NCBI RefSeq assembly: GCF_040882075.1
Contig: NZ_JBBEBZ010000062.1
Coordinates: forward strand, 1 to 33,899
DNA: 33,899 nucleotides
Direction of reading: 5' to 3'
Source: Nitriliruptor sp040882075
GTDB lineage: Bacteria; Actinomycetota; Nitriliruptoria; Nitriliruptorales; Nitriliruptoraceae
Position numbers and translations under genes: made by a program. Numbering within the stretch: position 1 is the first letter of the stretch; each line of letters starts with the position of its first letter. The notes under the pieces are model-generated. The model saw only the letters and a list, made by a program, of their open reading frames with translations, had not been told where the DNA came from and did no database searches. This document shows positions 6,989 through 14,704 of this stretch, in pieces.

Positions 6989-8734
6989 TCAGGCGGGTCC
7001 GAAGGGGCGGCGCTCACCGGTGTCGTCGGCCAGGGCGCGGCGGAGCACGTCGATCGTGGGGGTGCCGTGGGACAGCACCCGCTGGTGGAACCGGCGAGCG
7101 TCGTAGCCCGCGCCCTCGGCCGCCCGGGTGGCATCCTGGAGATCCCCCACCTCGGCGCCACCGACGAAGTAGCTGCACAGCTGCCCCGACGTGACCTTGG
7201 CGCGGGTCAGCTTGCTGGTGGCCTCGGCCTGCTCCTGGAAGGCCATGCTGGTCAGCAACCCGGTGGCCGCGTCGTCGTCGAGGTCACCGGTGTGGAGCCC
7301 CACATCGAGCATGGCGTTGGTGGCGATCCGCAGCTCGAGCTTGCGTTGGGTCAGGCGGTAGTCGTCGGCATCGACCGTCGAGGTCCGCCCCGCGCCGAAA
7401 CCGGCGGCCACCGCTTCGCGTTCGACGTGCACCGCCCAGCCCTCGGCGAAGGCCGGGCGGGTCAGCAACCGCCGCGCCAGACGCGGGTGTCGTGACGCGT
7501 GCTCGAGCTGGACGAAGTGCCCGGGGTAGCCCTCGTGCAGCGCCAGGGAGCGGAGCTGCGCCGGCGTGTACTCGCGCAGGAAGCTCGCGGCGCGGTCCTC
7601 GTCCCACGACGCCGGCACCGGCGAGAGGTAGTAGACGCAGCCACCCGACGGATCCAACGGTGGCGCTTGGGTGATGAACGCCACCGCGACGCCGGCGAGG
7701 TAGGGCGGCACCTCGGTGACCGTCAAGCGCTCCGCGGGCGGCACGTCGCACAGCCCGAGGTCGAGCGCGAACGCGCGCGCCTCGGCCACCGCGCGGCGCG
7801 CCTCGGGGACGAGCTGATCGCGCGGCAGCGCGGTCCGGGCGACGTGGCCGAGCACCCGCCGGATCCGCTCGTCCTCCGTGTCCGGCACGGGTTCACCCGG
7901 GAAGCGCCGAGGCCAGGACGACGCCGCGAGCTCGGCCAGCTCCTGCCGGACCGTCACCAGCCAACTCGACGCCCGATCGGCGATCTCGCCGGCCGACATC
8001 GAGGTGCCGAGCGCCGCGCGCAGGGTCACCTCGTGGTCCTCCGGGCCGAGCCGCCACGGGCTGGCGACCTCGCCCCGGAGCTCGTCGAGCAGCGCACCGG
8101 CAGCGTCGAGCGCCTCGGCCGCGGCCGCTCCGGCGTCGCGGGCTGGCGTCGGGTCGACGCCGAGCCCGGCGGCGCGGGCAGGCAGCGTGTCGCGGAGGAG
8201 CTCCCGGAGCCCGGGGATGCGCGCGAGTGCGACCTCGAGGTGGGGTTCCGGCGCGCTCTCGAGCCGTGCACCGGCCTGCTCGAGGAAGGCGGGTACCGCA
8301 CGCACCCGGTCCGTGGCAGCGTGCACCCGGCGGACCTGCTCGTCGACCGGGAGATCCCAGCGGCGCAGGAGCTCGTGCACACCGGTGGAGATGGCCTCGA
8401 TCGCAGCCAGCGGATCGGTGCGGTAGCGCGGCCGTCGGTCGATCAGGAACCGGCGGTACTCGAGCTCGTCGGCCAGCAACGTCAGGTCGTCACGCGCCTC
8501 GCGGTGGTCACCGACGGCGTCCGTGGCGATGGCGTCGCGGGCGCTCCGCACCTGCCGGTCGAATCTCGCCAGATCACGGCTCCGTGCCGCGTCAGCATCG
8601 GCCCCGACCTCGGGCAGGGCGTCGTCCCGGCCGTGGCCACCGAGCCGGGTCCAGGTCACCGGTTCGTGCTCGCGCAGCAGATCGAGGTAGCGGTCGACGA
8701 GAGCAGCAGCCTGCTCGACCGGTCCGTCCGCCAC
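6989..8734 (-). CDS. DUF885 family protein (probable zinc metallopeptidase-like hydrolase)
   Basis: A 581-residue protein of the DUF885 family. The HEGYPGH block at about residues 400-406 and FAEGWAVHVERE at about 429-440 supply the two histidines and a glutamate of a gluzincin-like metal site. No signal peptide is visible, so a cytoplasmic enzyme is likely; the substrate is unknown. The frame opens at 8767, but the GTG at 8734 is preferred because GAGGGAGGG lies just upstream of it. A TAGCGT hexamer 48 bp upstream is a candidate -10. It stands alone between the permease remnant and the divergent helicase gene. Confidence 0.88.
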   Translation of the reverse strand: MADGPVEQAAALVDRYLDLLREHEPVTWTRLGGHGRDDALPEVGADADAARSRDLARFDRQVRSARDAIATDAVGDHREARDDLTLLADELEYRRFLIDRRPRYRTDPLAAIEAISTGVHELLRRWDLPVDEQVRRVHAATDRVRAVPAFLEQAGARLESAPEPHLEVALARIPGLRELLRDTLPARAAGLGVDPTPARDAGAAAAEALDAAGALLDELRGEVASPWRLGPEDHEVTLRAALGTSMSAGEIADRASSWLVTVRQELAELAASSWPRRFPGEPVPDTEDERIRRVLGHVARTALPRDQLVPEARRAVAEARAFALDLGLCDVPPAERLTVTEVPPYLAGVAVAFITQAPPLDPSGGCVYYLSPVPASWDEDRAASFLREYTPAQLRSLALHEGYPGHFVQLEHASRHPRLARRLLTRPAFAEGWAVHVEREAVAAGFGAGRTSTVDADDYRLTQRKLELRIATNAMLDVGLHTGDLDDDAATGLLTSMAFQEQAEATSKLTRAKVTSGQLCSYFVGGAEVGDLQDATRAAEGAGYDARRFHQRVLSHGTPTIDVLRRALADDTGERRPFGPA

Positions 8735-9121
8735 CCTCAGGTCCCTCCCTCGTGACCCCGCTCGCACCGCGAGCGGGCGCGACGCTACCGGCGACCCCGG
8801 CGCGGGACCCTGGTACGCGGACCATCGTCAGCTACCCTGACCAGCGCGCTCCGCGCGGGAGGATCCCGCTCGGCGCGTCACGACGGGTCGGCAGCGAACG
8901 GAACGCCGGCCACCTCGCGAGGACCTCCCCGCCGCGCCGCGGCCGGGATGGGACCGTCCTCGCTGCCCACCCACACGCGAGTCACGACGACGCCATCCAC
9001 CCCGCCGATCGGGGTCGAAGCGCCCCGCCGGGCCGTGCTCCCTGCGAGCCGTGCCCACCAAGGACCGACCGGTCCGGGAGCGCCCCCCGGCGCGTGGGCT
9101 CGCCCACCGAGAACGAGACAC
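8735..9121. other. Long divergent intergenic region; probable helicase leader
   Basis: This 387-bp stretch separates the divergent DUF885 and DEAD-box helicase genes. It holds a minus-strand TAGCGT (8782-8787) and a plus-strand TACCCT (8833-8838). If the latter is the helicase -10, the mRNA has a leader of about 280 nt. An open frame from ATG 8948 runs into the helicase, but its translation is low-complexity and not helicase-like, so I regard it as leader. Long leaders are known for cold-shock DEAD-box helicase genes; I see no named riboswitch. Confidence 0.5.
8782..8787 (-). promoter_or_regulatory. Candidate -10 element for the DUF885 gene
   Basis: Minus-strand TAGCGT, 48 bp before the GTG at 8734. 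The surrounding 11 bp gcgacgctacc (8779-8789 on the plus strand) recur exactly at 23231-23241 upstream of another minus-strand gene, which supports a promoter role. Confidence 0.42.
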
Positions 9122-11494
9122 ATGCCTGAGAACACCACCTCCCCCGTCGCGTCCGATGTGACCGACGAGGGGACCTCCAGCACGTCCACCGACGCGACCA
9201 CCACCGACGGCGAGGCGCCCGCACCGGAGCGTGCGATCCGCAGCTTCGTCGACTGTGGCGTGGACCCGAAGCTGGCCGAAGCGCTCGCCGCCAAGGGCAT
9301 CATGGCGCCCTTCCCGATCCAGGAGCTGACCCTCCCGGTCGCCACCAAGGGCCACGACGTCATCGGCCAGGCCCGGACCGGGACCGGCAAGACGCTCGCC
9401 TTCGCCCTCGCGCTACTCGGCCGCGTCAAGCCCGGCGGCGGCGCCCAGGCGCTGGTCATCGTGCCGACCCGCGAGCTCTGCATCCAGGTCGCTGAGGAGA
9501 TGTCCATCGGCCAGGCCCTCGGCCTGCGCACCATCGCCGTCTACGGCGGGGTCGGGTACGAGGAGCAGGAAGCCGCGTTCCGTGACGGCCACGAGATCGT
9601 CGTCGGCACCCCCGGGCGCCTGCTCGACCACCTCAACAAGCGCAACCTCCGGCTCGACGGCGTCACCGAGCTGGTGCTCGACGAGGCCGACGAGATGCTC
9701 GACATGGGCTTCCTGCCCGACGTCGAGCGGCTCATCGAGGCGTGCGCCGACGACCGTCACGGGATGCTCTTCTCGGCCACCATGCCTTCCGAGGTCGTCA
9801 AGCTCGCGCGCCGTTACCTCGACCACCCGACCTTCATGCGTGCCGACCACGAGGTCGTGCAGACCGCACCGAACGTCACCCAGCACTTCTTCCAGGTCCA
9901 CCGGATGGACAAGCCGCGCGTCCTCGCGCGCATCCTCCAGTCCCCGGACCGTGGCGGCGTCTACGTCTTCGTCCGCACCAAGCACATGGCGGACCGCCTC
10001 GTCCGCGAGCTCGAGGACCTCGCCACCCCGGCGATCGCCATCCACGGCGACCTGCGCCAGGCCACGCGCGAGAAGAACCTCGACAAGTTCCGTGACGGGT
10101 CGGCCACCGTGCTGGTCGCCACCGAGGTCGCCGCCCGCGGGCTCGACGTCGAGAACGTGACCCACGTCATCAACTACGACTGCCCCGACGACGAGAAGAT
10201 GTACCTGCACCGCATCGGCCGCACCGCCCGTGCCGGGGAGAAGGGGGTGGCGGTCACCTTCGCCGAGTTCAACGAGATCGACCGGTTGAACGTCGTGCGC
10301 AAGAAGCTCGGCCAGGTCGACAACCCCATCGAGGCCATCTTCTCGACCTCGCAGGAGCTGACCGAGCACTTCGATCTGCCAGCCGAGCGCCCGTGGGACG
10401 CGCACGTCGCGGCCGCCAAGGCCGGCACGCGCAGCGACCGTCGCGCCCCGTCCGACGGCGACGATCGCGGCGGCAAGGGCGGCCGTGGCGGCAAGGGCGG
10501 ACGCGGCGGTGGCCGCGACCGCGATGGCGGCTCCCGCTCCGGCGGTGGTCGTGACGGTGGCTCGCGCTCCGGCGGTAGCTCCCGCTCCGAGGGTGGCTCG
10601 CGCAACGGTGGCGGTTCCCGCTCCGACGCAGGCACCACCGCGAAGGCAACGGACACCGCGAAGGCGTCGGACACCGACCAGCAGCCATCATCGCGCGGTG
10701 ATCGTCCCCGCGGCGAGGGCTCCGAGGGCAGGTCGAGCGGCGAAGGTCGCCGCCGCGGCAGCTCCGACGGTCGGCCGAAGTCGACGCGCGCCAGCGAGGG
10801 CACCGGCAACGACCGTGACGCCGACCGATCGCGTCGCGACCGGGCCCGCTCCGAGGCACCTACGGGCACCGCGAAGGACGGCGACCGGTCCCGCTCGGAC
10901 GACGCGACCAGCACCGATGGCGGTGACCGGACGCGCACACGCACCCGGACCCGGACCCGCGCTCGTAGCGACGGCAACAGCACCGGGTCGGACCCGAAGC
11001 CACGTGACGAGGCATCGACCGAGGACGGCGGCTCGACCAGGACGCGGGCGCGTGCCCGCGGTGCCGGGAGCTCCGACTCGGACGGCTCGCGGGACGACCG
11101 CGGCGCGCGCGACGACGCACCCTCGGCGGGTCGCGACCGGTCGCGTGACCGTGACCGTTCACGGGACCAGGCCCGCTCCGGAGACCGGTCGACCCGGGAC
11201 CGGGGTGAGCGCAGCTCCAGCGACGACGGTGGTCGCTCCGACGGCGGCCGCTCGCGCGGTGGTCGCGGCGGTGGCGGCGGTGGACGTGACCAGCCGGACC
11301 GCAACCGCAACCGGGGCGGGCAGAACGACCGCAACCGTGGTGGCGGCCGAGGCGGCCAGCAGGACCGAGGCGGCCGCGGCAACGACCGCCGCGACGTCGA
11401 CCCGACGGTCTCGGTCGCCGAGCGCGGCGAGCCAGCGCGTGGCGACGGCGACCCGCAGCTCTCGCGACGGGTGAAGGTCGAACACCTCCCCTGA
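9122..11494 (+). CDS. DEAD-box ATP-dependent RNA helicase with long disordered tail
   Basis: A 790-residue RNA helicase of the CsdA/DeaD type. Core motifs are ARTGTGKT (84-91), PTREL (115-119), TPGR (163-166), DEAD (187-190), SAT (218-220), ARGLD (338-342) and HRIGRTARAG (363-372). From about residue 435 the protein is low complexity: GG/RGG-like stretches, then hundreds of residues rich in S, R, D, G and T with runs such as RTRTRTRTRTR, then a GGR/NRN-rich end. Such tails usually bind RNA non-specifically. The ATG at 9122 follows a weak GAACGAG ribosome site and gives a normal N-terminus; the frame also opens upstream at 8948. A strong hairpin follows at 11510. Confidence 0.93.
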   Translation: MPENTTSPVASDVTDEGTSSTSTDATTTDGEAPAPERAIRSFVDCGVDPKLAEALAAKGIMAPFPIQELTLPVATKGHDVIGQARTGTGKTLAFALALLGRVKPGGGAQALVIVPTRELCIQVAEEMSIGQALGLRTIAVYGGVGYEEQEAAFRDGHEIVVGTPGRLLDHLNKRNLRLDGVTELVLDEADEMLDMGFLPDVERLIEACADDRHGMLFSATMPSEVVKLARRYLDHPTFMRADHEVVQTAPNVTQHFFQVHRMDKPRVLARILQSPDRGGVYVFVRTKHMADRLVRELEDLATPAIAIHGDLRQATREKNLDKFRDGSATVLVATEVAARGLDVENVTHVINYDCPDDEKMYLHRIGRTARAGEKGVAVTFAEFNEIDRLNVVRKKLGQVDNPIEAIFSTSQELTEHFDLPAERPWDAHVAAAKAGTRSDRRAPSDGDDRGGKGGRGGKGGRGGGRDRDGGSRSGGGRDGGSRSGGSSRSEGGSRNGGGSRSDAGTTAKATDTAKASDTDQQPSSRGDRPRGEGSEGRSSGEGRRRGSSDGRPKSTRASEGTGNDRDADRSRRDRARSEAPTGTAKDGDRSRSDDATSTDGGDRTRTRTRTRTRARSDGNSTGSDPKPRDEASTEDGGSTRTRARARGAGSSDSDGSRDDRGARDDAPSAGRDRSRDRDRSRDQARSGDRSTRDRGERSSSDDGGRSDGGRSRGGRGGGGGGRDQPDRNRNRGGQNDRNRGGGRGGQQDRGGRGNDRRDVDPTVSVAERGEPARGDGDPQLSRRVKVEHLP

Positions 11495-11509
11495 TCGCTC
11501 CGCACGACC

Positions 11510-11539
11510 CGAACGCCCCGGCCCCGGCCGGGGCGTTCG
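11510..11539 (+). terminator. Hairpin terminator after the helicase gene
   Basis: Twelve-base arms cgaacgccccgg and ccggggcgttcg enclose a six-base loop, starting 16 bp after the helicase stop. The stem is perfect and very GC-rich. A T-tract is absent, as is usual in high-GC actinobacteria. Confidence 0.75.
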
Positions 11540-11598
11540 GCCGTCGTCGGCGACCGAGCGGACGGTGTCGACCTCCCGCACGGCCGGACCGCGCTGCG

Positions 11599-11913
11599 AT
11601 GATGGCGGCCCCGATCACCGGAGTCACCGTGCGGTCCGCCGTCTGGAAGTCCCTCGTCTCGCTCAGCTCGATCGGAGCGGCGGTGGCTGCTCGGAACGCG
11701 GCCGTGTCGTTGTGGGAACACCGGACCGGCCACGAGCCGCCGGCCAACCCCGCCGACCCGCAGACCTCGTGGGGTGAGGCGATCGCCTGGACGGTCGCGA
11801 CCGGCGTCCTGATCGGCATCGCCCGGCTGTTCGCCCGCCGTGGCGCCGCGATGGTCTGGAAGGCCGTCGACGGCGAGCTGCCCCCGGAGCTCGAGGCGGC
11901 CGGGCCGGCCTGA
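11599..11913 (+). CDS. DUF4235-like small membrane protein
   Basis: A 104-residue protein resembling the actinobacterial DUF4235 family of unknown function. An N-terminal hydrophobic segment (SLSSIGAAVAARNAAVSLW) is followed by the family-like HEPPANPADPQTSWGEAIAW loop, a second hydrophobic segment (VATGVLIGIARLFARRGAA) and WKAVDGELPPELE near the end. The start is the first of two adjacent ATG codons (11599, 11602); the second is an equal alternative and no strong ribosome site separates them. It is convergent with the zinc-ribbon gene, 18 bp away. Confidence 0.75.
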   Translation: MMAAPITGVTVRSAVWKSLVSLSSIGAAVAARNAAVSLWEHRTGHEPPANPADPQTSWGEAIAWTVATGVLIGIARLFARRGAAMVWKAVDGELPPELEAAGPA

Positions 11914-11918
11914 CCCTG

Positions 11919-11946
11919 GCCACCGCGCCGCTCAGGAGCGCGTGGC
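11919..11946. terminator. Hairpin between convergent small genes
   Basis: gccaccgcgc and gcgcgtggc pair with a single bulged base around a short loop. The hairpin spans the 18-bp gap between the DUF4235-like gene and the zinc-ribbon gene and overlaps the end of the latter. Confidence 0.45.
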
Positions 11947-12288
11947 ACGCCCCGCGAGCAGCGCTCGCAGCGCTTGTCCCTGTCGCACGTACAGCCAGGT
12001 GCGGCGATCACAGGCCGGGCACCGGGTCCAGAGCCGGCGGCTGACGGGGTTCCACAGCACGGGGAGCTTCAGCAACCGAGCGAACCCGCCCACCGAGACC
12101 CCGGTCTCGATGTCGCACTTGCGGCACCGCACCAGCACCGGTGACGACGGCGCGGCGGACGGTGCGGTGGAGTAGAGGGCCTCCTTACCGACCGTGTCCC
12201 GCGGTCGCGGCGCCTTCGGGTCGGGGGTCCTGACCCGGTCGAGCCGCGGCGAGGTGTCGAGGCCGTCAGGTGCGTCCCGGTCAGCCAC
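11932..12288 (-). CDS. Small zinc-ribbon protein downstream of ParA
   Basis: A 118-residue protein. The N-terminal half is polar and proline-rich; the C-terminal half has two cysteine pairs, CRKC and CPAC, about 38 residues apart, forming a likely zinc ribbon, with GGFARLLKLPVLWNP between them. The GTG start at 12288 overlaps the parA stop (12281-12283), so translation is coupled. The frame extends farther upstream but that would lie inside parA. I do not recognise a named family. The coupling suggests it works with the ParA ATPase, for example as a partner that tethers cargo, but this is inference only. Confidence 0.7.
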   Translation of the reverse strand: MADRDAPDGLDTSPRLDRVRTPDPKAPRPRDTVGKEALYSTAPSAAPSSPVLVRCRKCDIETGVSVGGFARLLKLPVLWNPVSRRLWTRCPACDRRTWLYVRQGQALRALLAGRATRS

Positions 12289-13129
12289 CCGCGCCCTCCG
12301 GGACCTCGAGGCCGAGCACATCCGCCCGCCGCTCGTCGTCCCACCCGGCCTCCTCGAACAGGTCCGGGTCGGCCTCGAGCCCGAGCAACTCGTGAGCGAT
12401 GATGCGGTACGCGGCGGCACCGGGGACGTCCGTCCCCCCGCCGAGCAGGGAGATCCCGGTGGTCGGCGCCTCGGAGAAGCGGACCGACTTGCGGACCGGT
12501 GCGCCGAGGAGGGGGAGCTCGTAGCGGGCGATCAGGTCGCGCAGGACCTCGCGGCTGTGCTTGGTACGCGGGTCGAACATCGTGGCGACCAGGCCTCGCA
12601 CCTGCAGGTTCCGGTTCGTCAGGCGACGGACGTCGTTGATCGTCTCGAGCAGCTGCGACACCCCGCGGTGGGCGAGCGTCTCGCACTGCACCGGGATGAC
12701 GACCTGGTCCGCGGCGGTGAGCCCGTTGATGGTCAGCACCCCGAGCGACGGCGCACAGTCGATCAGCACCGCGTCGTAGGAGTCGAGGAGGTCGGCGAGC
12801 TCGCCGCGGAGCAGGTACTCGCGGCCCGTGCGCGACAGCAGCGTCACCTCGGCACCAGCCAGGTCGATGTTGGCGGGTGCGACGTCCACCTCGCCGTGCT
12901 GCACGATGGTCTCGGCGAGCGTGGCGCGACCGACGACGGTGTCGTTGAGCGACGGTTCGATCTGGTCGGGATCGTAGCCGAGCGAGAAGGTCAGGCACGC
13001 CTGTGGGTCGAGGTCGACCACGAGCACGGCGCGACCGAGCTCTGCCATGCCCGCGGCGACGGAGAGCGTGGTCGTGGTCTTGCCGACGCCACCCTTCTGG
13101 TTGGCGAAGGCCACGACGGTGGCGGTCAA
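12281..13129 (-). CDS. ParA family ATPase (solo)
   Basis: A 282-residue Walker-type ATPase of the ParA/Soj/MinD class. The deviant Walker A FANQKGGVGKTT is at about residues 8-19, the A' box VVDLDPQA at about 37-44, and Walker B VLIDCAPSLG at about 120-129. Such proteins position DNA or protein clusters on the nucleoid. No parB gene and no parS site (TGTTTCACGTGAAACA type) is in the window, so it is probably not the chromosomal segregation ParA but an orphan. The start is TTG at 13129, preceded by CGGGGGA. A zinc-ribbon gene overlaps its stop. The inverted repeat at 13148-13177 may regulate it. Confidence 0.92.
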   Translation of the reverse strand: MTATVVAFANQKGGVGKTTTTLSVAAGMAELGRAVLVVDLDPQACLTFSLGYDPDQIEPSLNDTVVGRATLAETIVQHGEVDVAPANIDLAGAEVTLLSRTGREYLLRGELADLLDSYDAVLIDCAPSLGVLTINGLTAADQVVIPVQCETLAHRGVSQLLETINDVRRLTNRNLQVRGLVATMFDPRTKHSREVLRDLIARYELPLLGAPVRKSVRFSEAPTTGISLLGGGTDVPGAAAYRIIAHELLGLEADPDLFEEAGWDDERRADVLGLEVPEGAGG

Positions 13130-13147
13130 CGGTCCCCCGAGGTTCTT

Positions 13148-13177
13148 CGACGACCGCCGAGCCTACCGAGGTCGTCG
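13148..13177. promoter_or_regulatory. Inverted repeat flanking the parA -10 element
   Basis: Perfect 8-bp arms cgacgacc (13148-13155) and ggtcgtcg (13170-13177) enclose 14 bp that contain a minus-strand TAGGCT hexamer (13160-13165). A transcript starting about seven bases on would have a leader of about 24 nt before the parA TTG. A regulator, perhaps ParA itself, could bind here; the binding protein is unknown. Confidence 0.5.
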
Positions 13178-13246
13178 GGTCCACCTGGACGTGGATGCCG
13201 CGGAACGGGGCGAACCTCCCCCGGCCTGGGTCGCGTCGGCCCCGGC

Positions 13247-13896
13247 TCAGCGGACGAGGTCGCCGAGGACCCCGCGGATGAGCGACCTGCCGACCTCGCC
13301 GCCCGATGCTCGACGCGGCGTTCTTGATGAGCCGGTCGGTCGCGGAATCACGTCCGGAGGAACGCCGCGCAGCAGGTCGACGTGAGGCGGCCTGCTGCTT
13401 CTCCGGCTCCTTCTCACGAGCCGCGAGAGCCTTCGCCTCCTCGGCAGCCCGCTCGTGCTCGGCGGCAGCTGCCGCGCGAGCTTCAGCCTTCTTGGCCAGG
13501 ATCTCGGCCGCCGACTCACGATCCACCACCTCGCTGTACCGAGCGAGGAGCGGACTGGCGTCGATGATGCCCTGGACGGTCGCGGGGTCGGCGGTCGGGT
13601 GCTGGGTGACGAAGTAGACGCCGACGCCCTTCGACCGGATCATCCGGACCGTGAGCTCGACCGCGTCGCGGAGCGACTTCGAGGCGCCGTCGAACAGCAG
13701 GTGCGCCTCGACGAAGAAGAAGACCAGCTCGGGCCGGTCCTGGTCCCCGACCTCCGGTGAGGTCTCGTAGATCTCGGCGAGCAGCCACATCGCCCGTCCC
13801 GGTGGCGCCAGCGACGAGGCCGTGGCGGTTGAGGACCTTCAACGGGACCTGGACGTCGTGGTCGTTGCCGGGGTGCGGTTCGACCCGGCGGATCAC
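13247..13896 (-). pseudogene. DUF853 / HerA-like ATPase pseudogene with several deletions
   Basis: Three minus-strand frames together show a collapsed DUF853 gene. From GTG 13896 one frame reads to NRHGLVAGATGTG, the start of Walker A, and loses homology before the GKT lysine. Near 13800 another frame takes up with WLLAEIYETSPEVGD and VFFFVEAHLLFDGASK, where Walker B should be FFFDEAH but has V for D. After IRSKGVGVYFVTQHP the expected long segment is missing and the text jumps to ASPLLARYSEVVDRESA. Near 13305 a frameshift moves to GEVGRSLIRGVLGDLVR and the stop at 13247. Normal members have about 500 residues; fewer than half remain. It overlaps the marC stop. Confidence 0.82.
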
Positions 13897-14525
13897 GGGA
13901 GCGCGGACGACCCGTCGGCGTAGGCCTGGATCGCGGTCGCGACCAGCTCGATCGAGATGGCCACGAGCAGCATCCCCATCACCCGGGTGATCAGGTGGAT
14001 GCCGTTCGGACGCAGCACCCGCTCGAGCACGCTCGCGTAGCGGAGCACGAGCCAGAGCACGGCGAGGGTGGCCGCGATCGCCAACGCGACCGATACCTGC
14101 GTGGCGAGCTGCAGCTCACCCCCGTCCCCGCTGGTCATGAACACCATCACCGCGCTGATGGCCCCCGGCCCCGCCAGGATCGGCACCCCGAGCGGCACGA
14201 TCGCGACGCTGACCCCCTCGGCCCGCGCCGGTACGAGCGCGTCCCCGCGCAACATCTGCAGCGCCACGAGGAACAGCACCACCCCACCCGACGCCTGCAG
14301 CGCCGGCAAGCCGATGGACAACGCCGCCAGGATCCGGGTCCCGAAGAACGCGAACAGGTAGATCAACCCCGACGCCGCGAGCAACGCGTGCGTCGCCACC
14401 CGCCGCCGCTCCCGGAGCTCATCCCCCTCGGTCAACGCCAAGAAGACAGGCACGTTCCCCAGCGGACTCATGATCACCAACAGGGTCACGAACGTCTGGA
14501 CGGCGAGGCCGAGGTCGAGCGACAT
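13893..14525 (-). CDS. MarC family integral membrane protein
   Basis: A 210-residue membrane protein with about six hydrophobic segments. It shows family features: FVTLLVIMSPLGNVPVFLAL in the first segment, PLGVPILAGPGAISAVMVFM in the middle, and RVMGMLLVAISIELVATAIQ near the end. MarC proteins are inner-membrane proteins of uncertain, probably transport-related, function. The ATG at 14525 gives the standard length; the frame opens farther upstream but that part is low-complexity. The stop overlaps the GTG of the DUF853 remnant (13893-13896), so the two were once one operon. Confidence 0.88.
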   Translation of the reverse strand: MSLDLGLAVQTFVTLLVIMSPLGNVPVFLALTEGDELRERRRVATHALLAASGLIYLFAFFGTRILAALSIGLPALQASGGVVLFLVALQMLRGDALVPARAEGVSVAIVPLGVPILAGPGAISAVMVFMTSGDGGELQLATQVSVALAIAATLAVLWLVLRYASVLERVLRPNGIHLITRVMGMLLVAISIELVATAIQAYADGSSALP

Positions 14526-14594
14526 CAGAGATCCATGAGGGGTCCATCGAGCGGAACGACGGAGACGACGGGCGCCGGGTGCCGGGTGCCGGAG

Positions 14595-14656
14595 CTCCGG
14601 GGGGCTCAAGCGCAGCGCAGGCCCCCGAGGGGCCGAGCAGCAACGTCCCCCCGGAG
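14595..14656 (-). terminator. Possible terminator between the FHA-LuxR and marC genes
   Basis: Perfect 10-bp arms ctccgggggg (14595-14604) and ccccccggag (14647-14656) enclose a 42-base loop. The structure follows the stop of the FHA-LuxR gene on the minus strand. The large loop makes it a weak candidate. Confidence 0.35.
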
Positions 14657-14704
14657 TCCGGTCCCGGGGCATGTCGTCGTCGGGCAACAGGGCGAGCGGT
14701 ACCG

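Noticed and set aside
8948..9121. N-terminal extension of the DEAD-box helicase from ATG 8948
   Set aside because: The extra 58 residues are low-complexity and unlike helicase N-termini, while the ATG at 9122 gives a normal start. It is better read as leader.
10440..11400. Repeats in the helicase tail as a CRISPR array
   Set aside because: The repeats are short, irregular and in frame with protein sequence; there are no equal-length spacers and no cas genes.
10174..11733. A 519-codon minus-strand frame with repeated RDRSR and PPP runs
   Set aside because: It is the antisense of the repetitive helicase tail; its composition follows from the GC-rich repeats and it has no domain.
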